This document shows, piece by piece, positions 1-4,508 of a stretch of 5,816 nucleotides of DNA. Both the position numbers and the translations under genes were made by a program. How positions within the stretch are numbered: position 1 is the first letter of the stretch; every line of letters begins with the position of its first letter. The notes under the pieces were generated by a model. That model did not search any database. It was given only the letters and a program-made list of their open reading frames with translations, and had not been told where the DNA came from. The DNA comes from Gammaproteobacteria bacterium (GTDB taxonomy: Bacteria; Pseudomonadota; Gammaproteobacteria; Pseudomonadales; Pseudohongiellaceae), in the NCBI GenBank assembly GCA_003556835.1, contig PWQG01000304.1, forward strand, positions 1-5,816, given 5' to 3'.

Positions 1-584
1 CCTTCGGAGACCTGGATGATGACACCCGGATTCCGGTGTGTTTTCAGTGCCGTGGACGCCCCCGGATCCAGTTCGATCCGGTAGGAACGGAACCAGGAGT
101 TCCCCAGGGTTGGTTCCCGTGCCAGACCCGTCGGAAGATCCGCGCCCTCCTCCGCCTTGCCGGCTCCGTAGTTGGCCAGTGCAATGATCCGGAACAGTCC
201 GGGACCTTCATTGCTGACGCGGTGTGTATACGACGCTGTCACATAGTCGGTGTTACTGGATACCCGCCCGTACAGTGGACCTTCTCCATTGCTGATTAAG
301 GTATACAGAATGGCCGAATCATGTGTATGTGGAAGCGTGGTGTCGCCGGGATTGATCTGCACGTCCAGCAACCAGAGATCGCCGTCATTGTGCACGATCC
401 GATGCCGGGGCTCTTCCAGGATGTTGACGACGCGCAGACCGTCGAATTCATCTTCCTGCCCGCTCGCGGTCTCTGATGGCCACACTACTGCAAGCCCCAA
501 CACTGGCGCCAGAATTGCCGCCAGTAATATCGAAGGCCTCATTCGGACGATCTTTATCGGTAGAATCTTTCCTGTGATCGGCAT
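1..584 (-). CDS. Exported double-cupin domain protein, 3' end cut by window edge
   Basis: This reading frame runs from an ATG at 584 to the left edge (194 codons plus two bases) without a stop, so the C-terminus is missing. An SD-like AAGGACGG lies about 9 nt upstream of the ATG. Residues 1-42 look like a signal peptide: basic start (K6, K11, R14, R16), hydrophobic stretch 19-35, and small residues near 40-42, so the protein is probably periplasmic. Two cupin-like repeats follow. The first has G80-x5-H86-x-H88, a good cupin motif 1 for metal binding, but the usual glutamate 4-5 residues later is replaced by a hydrophobic residue (I92/L93). The second repeat (about 170-194) has PG at 174-175 and a K181-x-H183 pair where HxH would be expected. 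Cupins are too diverse to assign a substrate. The gene is divergent from the serine hydrolase. Met15 is an alternative start but has no SD and would shorten the basic region of the signal. Confidence 0.78.
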   Translation of the reverse strand, partial: MPITGKILPIKIVRMRPSILLAAILAPVLGLAVVWPSETASGQEDEFDGLRVVNILEEPRHRIVHNDGDLWLLDVQINPGDTTLPHTHDSAILYTLISNGEGPLYGRVSSNTDYVTASYTHRVSNEGPGLFRIIALANYGAGKAEEGADLPTGLAREPTLGNSWFRSYRIELDPGASTALKTHRNPGVIIQVSE

Positions 585-803
585 GGTTTTCCGTCCTTCG
601 CCTGGTTGAAGGCAAGACTGTATTGAGCCCCTGATGGAAAGGCCCGACGTGCTCCGGCCCGATACCAAGATCAAGGGTATCCCCGAATCGGGTTATTGTC
701 GAGCCGGTACAATGGCTGGTGGAGTTGCCCAACGGGCGGTGCCAGAGTAAATTGTCGAGTATGAGCCGGCGACTCCAGTAACAACAATAACGAGGTTTAC
801 CCC
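585..803. promoter_or_regulatory. Divergent intergenic region between cupin and hydrolase genes
   Basis: I see no convincing gene in this 219-bp gap; frames that cross it on the minus strand are out of frame with the cupin gene and show no family features. It must hold the promoters of both flanking genes. Small structures visible are an inverted repeat CCCGA-A-TCGGG (682-692), a separated ATTGT/ACAAT inverted pair (695-699 and 709-713), and a 9-base direct repeat ATTGTCGAG (695-703 and 751-759). I found no TTGA-N6-TCAA box and no TACnTAG element here, so this pair of genes does not appear to belong to the regulatory circuit further right. Confidence 0.6.
725..753 (+). promoter_or_regulatory. 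Candidate sigma70 promoter of the serine hydrolase gene
   Basis: TTGCCC (725-730) and TAAATT (748-753) are spaced by exactly 17 bp; each matches the sigma70 consensus at four of six positions. Transcription would start near 760, giving a leader of about 44 nt before the ATG at 804. The second copy of the ATTGTCGAG repeat starts inside the -10 element. Such matches occur by chance, so this is a suggestion only. Confidence 0.35.
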
Positions 804-2072
804 ATGATCAAGCACCGTAGCTGCTTTTCCTTTTTCCTGCTCGTCCTGCTTGCCAGTATGCCCGCTGCGGCGGACTTCGATACGGTATCACCCGAGCAGG
901 TCGGCATGTCGTCCGAACGCTTGCAAAGCCTGGATACTGTACTTCGCGGTTATGTGGATGAGCGACAGCTCGCCGGCCAGGTGGCACTGGTGCTGCGTCG
1001 GGGTGATATTGTTTATTCCACCGCCAATGGCATGCAGGATATCGAGACGGGTGTGCCCATGCGCGAAGACAGCATTTTCCGCATCGCCTCCCAGACCAAG
1101 GCCATCACCAGCGTGGCCATCATGATACTGCACGAACGCGGGGAACTGGACATCAGCCATCCACTGAGACGCTACCTGCCGGAATGGCAGGATATGCAGG
1201 TGGCCGTGGCCGATGACAATGGCGGCTACAGCCTGGAACCGGCGCGACGCCCGATCACCCTGCGCCACCTGCTGACCCACACCGCCGGCATGAGTTATGG
1301 CAGCGGTCCCGCCGCCGATCAGTGGGCAGAAGCCGGCTTCCAGGGCTGGTATTTTGCCAATCGCGACAAGCCCATCCGCGACAGCATTGCCCGGATGGCC
1401 TCACTGCCACTGGACGAACATCCGGGGGAACGCTGGATCTACGGATACAACACTGACATCCTGGGCGCCGTGGTCGAGGCGGTCAGCGGACAGAACCTGG
1501 ACAGCTTCTTCCGGCAGGAGATTTTTGAACCGCTGGGCATGAATGACACCCATTTCTTCCTGCCAGAGTCCAAGCTGGATCGCCTGACCACGGTATACCG
1601 GCCAGCGGAAGGTGGCGGCATCGAAGCACGCCCGGAAACCGACGGCATGCAGAGCCAGGGCCTGTATGTAGAGGGGCCCCGGATGAGTTACTCGGGTGGC
1701 GCGGGTCTGCTTTCCACCGCCATCGACTATGCCCGCTTCCTGCAGATGCTGCTCAATGGCGGCGAGTTCAATGGAGTGCGCCTGTTATCACCCAAAACCG
1801 TGGAGCTGATGACCGTCGATCATCTGCCCGGCATGACATTTCGCGACGGACAGGGGTTTGGTCTCGGTTTTTTTGTGGTCAATGATCTGGGCGCCCGCGG
1901 CATGCTTGGCTCGGAGGGTGAATATGGCTGGGGTGGTGCTTACCACTCCACTTACTGGGTAGACCCGGCCGAGGAACTTATTGTGATCTACCTGACCCAG
2001 ATCATTCCTGCGACCGGCCTGGATGACTATACGAAACTGCGCAGCGGTGTTTATCAGGCTATCATTGAATGA
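804..2072 (+). CDS. Exported serine hydrolase, class C beta-lactamase fold / family VIII esterase-like
   Basis: The 422-residue product has a signal peptide (basic M1-R5, hydrophobic 8-19, probable cleavage after A21-A22-A23) and should act in the periplasm or outside. The rest is one Beta-lactamase (PF00144) domain. The catalytic serine and lysine are S96 and K99 (S-Q-T-K in a RIASQTKAIT context). LLTHTAG at 156-162 is a family signature. The second catalytic motif reads Y213-G-Y215 in a WIYGYNTDILG context, aligning with the YxxxxD(V/I)LG pattern of family VIII esterases rather than the YxN of true AmpC enzymes. The third motif is W376-G-G followed by STYWVDP, in place of KTG. These replacements favour an esterase or peptidase-like hydrolase over an antibiotic-degrading enzyme, but the natural substrate cannot be read from sequence. 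The ATG at 804 has GAGG (792-795) 8 nt upstream. The gene converges on the FNR-like gene with only 15 bp between stops. Confidence 0.93.
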   Translation: MIKHRSCFSFFLLVLLASMPAAADFDTVSPEQVGMSSERLQSLDTVLRGYVDERQLAGQVALVLRRGDIVYSTANGMQDIETGVPMREDSIFRIASQTKAITSVAIMILHERGELDISHPLRRYLPEWQDMQVAVADDNGGYSLEPARRPITLRHLLTHTAGMSYGSGPAADQWAEAGFQGWYFANRDKPIRDSIARMASLPLDEHPGERWIYGYNTDILGAVVEAVSGQNLDSFFRQEIFEPLGMNDTHFFLPESKLDRLTTVYRPAEGGGIEARPETDGMQSQGLYVEGPRMSYSGGAGLLSTAIDYARFLQMLLNGGEFNGVRLLSPKTVELMTVDHLPGMTFRDGQGFGLGFFVVNDLGARGMLGSEGEYGWGGAYHSTYWVDPAEELIVIYLTQIIPATGLDDYTKLRSGVYQAIIE

Positions 2073-2090
2073 TCAAGGAAGCTCTGATCA
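2070..2090. repeat. Small inverted repeat at the convergent gene ends
   Basis: TGATCA occurs at 2070-2075 and again at 2085-2090, so the two copies can pair across a 9-nt loop. They include the stop codons of both converging genes. A 6-bp AT-containing stem without a T-run is weak for a terminator; it may be only a side effect of the two TGA stops. No better terminator is visible between these genes. Confidence 0.3.
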
Positions 2091-2795
2091 GCCCTGATCT
2101 TCTACCGCAAGCGCCTTCAACGCTGCATGATCCAGGATGCAGATATGGTTATTTTCCACTCGCAGAATGCCGCGGTCGCGCAGTCGACTGAAAACCCTGG
2201 ATACGGTCTCGGGCACAAGCCCGATATAACACGCCAGGTCTTTTCTGCCCATGGGCAGATGAAATTCGTAACGATCATAGCCCCGACTGGCCTGCGCTTC
2301 CGAATAATCCAGCAGGAAGCAGGCAAGGCGGGCATCAGTGCCGCTGCGCGCCATGCGCAGCAATCGGGCCAGCCGAAAAACCTCCATGCGCATACAAGCT
2401 TGAAGCTGGCGATCCAGGGTGGCGCTGAAGGGCGCATCAACGCTTACGGAATCTTGGCTCTCTCGCATCACACTGGCCGTATCAAGGGCCACTACGGAAA
2501 ATGATGCACTTTCACCAGAAAGCGCATCAAAACCAATCAGATCTCCCGGCAGATAAAAGCCCATAATCTGTTCATCACCGTTCTGGTGGATGAAATAACT
2601 CTTCAACACACCACCGATGACCCGGTACACGCTCTGGCTGCGGTCGCCGCTCCGAAACAGGTGATCACCGCGATGCAACACCCGCCCGCCTGAAGGAACG
2701 CTCCAGTGCCGTGCAGGGCCCGCTTCAAGCCGGTGCAGTTGACGTGCGGCCATGCTGAACAGACCGATATATTCCAACTCTTGAACAACTTCCAT
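2088..2795 (-). CDS. FNR/FixK-like transcription regulator (Crp/Fnr family) without Fe-S cysteines
   Basis: The 235-residue product has the normal Crp/Fnr layout: a cyclic-nucleotide-binding-like beta-roll (about 32-125, with GDEQIMGFYLPGDLIGFDAL at 73-92, very close to the same stretch of E. coli FNR), a dimer helix (about 126-150), and a C-terminal winged helix-turn-helix (about 178-222). The recognition helix reads P-E196-T-V-S199-R200, keeping the E, S and R that contact TTGA half sites in FNR. The FNR Fe-S ligands are absent: there is no N-terminal CxxCx5C, and the position of FNR Cys122 is a Met (M110). Its four cysteines (134, 159, 189, 219) lie elsewhere. It therefore probably works like FixK or DNR, by its amount or another ligand, not as a direct Fe-S oxygen sensor. 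The start at 2795 is chosen because GGAGGAGGT ends only 4 nt before the ATG. The frame is open back to a GTG at 2891, but that codon has no SD. It lies downstream of the FixJ-type gene. Confidence 0.9.
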   Translation of the reverse strand: MEVVQELEYIGLFSMAARQLHRLEAGPARHWSVPSGGRVLHRGDHLFRSGDRSQSVYRVIGGVLKSYFIHQNGDEQIMGFYLPGDLIGFDALSGESASFSVVALDTASVMRESQDSVSVDAPFSATLDRQLQACMRMEVFRLARLLRMARSGTDARLACFLLDYSEAQASRGYDRYEFHLPMGRKDLACYIGLVPETVSRVFSRLRDRGILRVENNHICILDHAALKALAVEDQG

Positions 2796-2809
2796 TCCTA
2801 CCTCCTCCA
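2796..2809 (-). promoter_or_regulatory. Very strong ribosome binding site deciding the FNR-like start
   Basis: On the minus strand the bases before the ATG at 2795 read CTGGAGGAGGTAGGA, containing AGGAGGT, a perfect anti-16S match at near-ideal spacing. This sits inside the longer open frame that begins with GTG at 2891, and argues that the upstream 32 codons are untranslated leader. That makes room for a promoter between 2796 and 2935. Confidence 0.75.
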
Positions 2810-2890
2810 GAGACTGGCAGGCGGTGACTACCGATGACAGAAATTTCAGGTTAGAGCAGGAAGGAGCAAACATGCCATAAGAGGTTACCA

Positions 2891-2908
2891 CTAGGTATTT
2901 CTACGTAT
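2891..2908 (-). promoter_or_regulatory. Tandem ATACnTAG repeats, candidate FixJ-type regulator site
   Basis: The minus strand reads ATACGTAGAAATACCTAG: two copies of ATACnTAG whose starts are exactly 10 bp apart, so they lie on the same face of the helix. They sit about 95-113 bp upstream of the FNR-like ATG and just after the end of the FixJ-like gene. The first copy contains TACGTAG, similar as I recall to FixJ-binding elements of the GTA(A/C)GTAG type in rhizobial fixK promoters. A weak -10-like TAACCT (2853-2848) would put the repeats at roughly -50 to -67. No other TACGTAG copy was seen in the gaps of this window. Confidence 0.5.
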
Positions 2909-2935
2909 GCAGGACCTTCAGTCGCGGGCTTTGCT

Positions 2936-3574
2936 CTATTGTCTGGGGGCACTCTGCCACAACTCATCGAGCTCGCCAACGAGGCGCGCCAGATCAGTCA
3001 CTGAACGGAGGCCGAGCTTGTGCATCGCATGACTTCGGTGGATTTCCACGGTTCTTTCGCTGATGCCCAATTCCTGGGCAACGGCCTTGTTCGCTTTACC
3101 CCATCCGACAAGCAGGGCAATCTCCTGCTCACGGCGGCTCAATGTCCGGATCCGGATACGCAGTTCTTCTCGACGCGCACCTTGCTTAAGGTGCGTATGG
3201 TGTGCTTCAAGCGCAGATCGCAAACGACGGATCAAATCTTCGGGTGGAAGGCTGCCTTTCTCCAGAAAATCCACGGCGCCTCCCTTGAGCGCGGTGACGA
3301 CAGACGGAACATCTGCCGTTCCGCTCAAAAAGATGACGGGAAGCCCGGGATCCAGAGTCATCAGCGACTTCTGCAGCTCTACGCCGCTGTCTCCATTCAG
3401 ACAAAGATCCAGTATCACGCAAGCCGCACCCTCTGGCAGGCCGGCTTCCAGCAGGGACTCGGCTCCATCGTGGCTACGCACAGCAATTCCAGCTGATAGA
3501 ATGAGAGTCTCCAGCGCTTGCCGAACACCCGGATCATCATCCACAATAATGGCTAAACCGCATTCCCGTTTCAT
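2936..3574 (-). CDS. FixJ/NarL-type two-component response regulator
   Basis: The 212-residue product has a receiver domain (about 7-120) and a LuxR-type DNA-binding helix-turn-helix (about 145-199). The receiver has the acidic pair D12-D13, the phosphate-accepting D56 (VILDLCLNGDSG), S84 in a FLSGTADVP stretch, and K106. The pattern SGxADVPxxVxALKxGAVDFLEK is typical of FixJ, but the residue after the lysine is Gly107 where FixJ-like proteins usually have Pro. The output domain carries LSRREQEIALL and SERTVEIHRSHAMHKLG, the classic LuxR/FixJ signatures. The start at 3574 is chosen because its ATG overlaps the kinase stop as ATGA and has GGAGGG 4 nt upstream; an earlier in-frame ATG at 3604 would overlap the kinase further and precede the domain by a non-conserved tail. 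It is surely the partner of the overlapping kinase gene. Likely target: the FNR-like gene just downstream. Confidence 0.94.
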   Translation of the reverse strand: MKRECGLAIIVDDDPGVRQALETLILSAGIAVRSHDGAESLLEAGLPEGAACVILDLCLNGDSGVELQKSLMTLDPGLPVIFLSGTADVPSVVTALKGGAVDFLEKGSLPPEDLIRRLRSALEAHHTHLKQGARREELRIRIRTLSRREQEIALLVGWGKANKAVAQELGISERTVEIHRSHAMHKLGLRSVTDLARLVGELDELWQSAPRQ

Positions 3575-4479
3575 GGGCCCTCCGGTGCCAATGGCAGCCT
3601 GCAACGAAAGACAGCCCCTCCCTTAACAGCATTCTCGACCGAAAGATCCCCGCCATGATACCGTAGAATGGAGCGGCAGATGGCAAGCCCCTGGCCCATA
3701 CCATGCGCCTTGGTGGTAAAAAATGGATCCCATAATCGTGCCATATGCTCCTCCGGGATTCCTTTACCGTTATCCTGGACTGTAATAACGCATTGTGATT
3801 CAGACTCGTGACGCTCACAGGATAAGCGGAGCCGCTTTTCCCCCTCGGATTCCCGAAGCGAATCGATGGCATTACTGATCAGGTTGAAAAGAACCTGCTC
3901 CATCTGTATCCGCTTGACTGCGCAGTGGCAGAGAGGATGATCTGTGTCGAGCTCAAAACGGATACCATGGGCTCGTACCTCGTGAGAAAGAAGGGTCAGC
4001 ACGTTGTTGGCAATCGAAACGATATCGATTATTTCAGTTTCCGGATTATGCTCGCTTTTCAGAAACGCCTGCATCTCCCGGATGATGTCATTGGCCCGGG
4101 TACTCTGCGCGAGTATTTCACTCAGCGCCTCACCCACGTTTTCCCGCGCGTTGCCCGCTTCAGCGATCGCTGTGCGAGCCACGGCAGTCTGGGTCTGTAT
4201 TATCATCAGGGGCTGACGGATTTCATGGGCCAGGCTGGCGGCGAACTCGCCCATGGCATTGACCCGGTTCAGATGTACCAGCTTCTCGAGGAGCTCCACG
4301 GATTCTGCACGGGCCTGCTTCGAGGGGTCCACATCTTGCGAAACACCGACAAACCTGGTTTTGAAACCACGCGATTTCTCTGACTCCCTCACTGAAGATT
4401 TACCCCGCTCCGGTATGCAATCCACCATAGGCACAGTATTGACTGCAGTCAACACATATTGATTCAGCATGCCATACAT
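3571..4479 (-). CDS. Soluble FixL-like sensor histidine kinase with a shortened N-terminus
   Basis: The longest frame gives 302 residues. The kinase core is complete: H-box with phosphorylated H85 (SLAHEIRQPL), N-box with N199 and N203 (NLISNAIDSL), G1 box D236-N-G-K-G240, F-box DPFFTTK (251-257), and G2 box G260-M-G-Q-G264-L. It should autophosphorylate and pass phosphate to D56 of the next gene product, whose start it overlaps. There is no membrane segment. Residues 39-72 (GFKTRFVGVSQDV...VHLNRV) look like the tail of a PAS/PAC domain and linker as in FixL-type kinases, but no PAS core precedes it, and the frame is closed by TGA directly before the ATG at 4479. The true start is unclear: ATGs at 4479, 4470 and 4428 and a GTG at 4392 are possible, none with a good SD. 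A start at or below 4428 would leave the 14-bp palindrome at 4439-4452 outside the coding region, as a regulatory site. What it senses cannot be read from sequence. Confidence 0.9.
   Translation of the reverse strand: MYGMLNQYVLTAVNTVPMVDCIPERGKSSVRESEKSRGFKTRFVGVSQDVDPSKQARAESVELLEKLVHLNRVNAMGEFAASLAHEIRQPLMIIQTQTAVARTAIAEAGNARENVGEALSEILAQSTRANDIIREMQAFLKSEHNPETEIIDIVSIANNVLTLLSHEVRAHGIRFELDTDHPLCHCAVKRIQMEQVLFNLISNAIDSLRESEGEKRLRLSCERHESESQCVITVQDNGKGIPEEHMARLWDPFFTTKAHGMGQGLAICRSILRYHGGDLSVENAVKGGAVFRCRLPLAPEGP
4424..4452 (-). promoter_or_regulatory. Candidate sigma70 promoter for the kinase-regulator operon
   Basis: On the minus strand TTGACT (4452-4447) and TATGGT (4429-4424) are separated by exactly 17 bp. 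The -35 is the left half of the TTGACTGCAGTCAA palindrome, so a protein bound there would compete with RNA polymerase, suggesting repression in this direction. If it is the true promoter, transcription begins near 4417 and translation must start at GTG 4392 or later, giving a kinase of 273 residues or fewer. Confidence 0.35.
4439..4452. promoter_or_regulatory. Perfect 14-bp palindrome TTGACTGCAGTCAA, FNR/FixK-type box
   Basis: The site is fully self-complementary and matches the TTGA-N6-TCAA consensus of FNR, FixK and related Crp/Fnr regulators. It lies between the divergent kinase and phosphorylase genes, with its centre between 4445 and 4446, 63 bp before the phosphorylase ATG. The FNR-like protein of this window keeps the E-S-R recognition residues expected to read TTGA, making it the obvious candidate ligand. 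It is the only perfect box of this type noticed in the gaps between genes. Confidence 0.7.
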
Positions 4480-4480
4480 T
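4475..4480 (+). promoter_or_regulatory. Candidate -10 element of the phosphorylase promoter
   Basis: TACATT matches TATAAT at four of six positions. With transcription starting 7 bp beyond it, at 4487, the palindrome centre falls exactly at -41.5, the standard position of class II FNR/CRP activation, and the leader would be 22 nt. An alternative -10, GATAAA at 4485-4490, would place the box at -51.5. Sequence alone cannot choose between them. Confidence 0.35.
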
Positions 4481-4508
4481 CAGGGATAAACCGGAATGGA
4501 TCGTGGCC

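Noticed and set aside
448..732. 94-codon minus-strand frame across the divergent gap
   Set aside because: It overlaps the cupin gene out of frame. The cupin frame has an SD, a signal peptide and cupin motifs, while this one has no recognisable features.
2070..2090. Strong bidirectional terminator between the converging genes
   Set aside because: The TGATCA pair gives only a 6-bp stem with no T-run on either strand, so it is recorded as a small repeat rather than a terminator.
3063..3626. 187-codon plus-strand frame opposite the response regulator
   Set aside because: It is antisense to a well-supported regulator gene with clear motifs. Its composition (rich in Ser, Arg, Pro) is typical of a shadow frame in GC-rich DNA.
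4459..4472. TTGATTCAGCATGC as a second FNR box
   Set aside because: The left half matches TTGAT but the right half shares almost nothing with ATCAA; only the palindrome at 4439-4452 qualifies.
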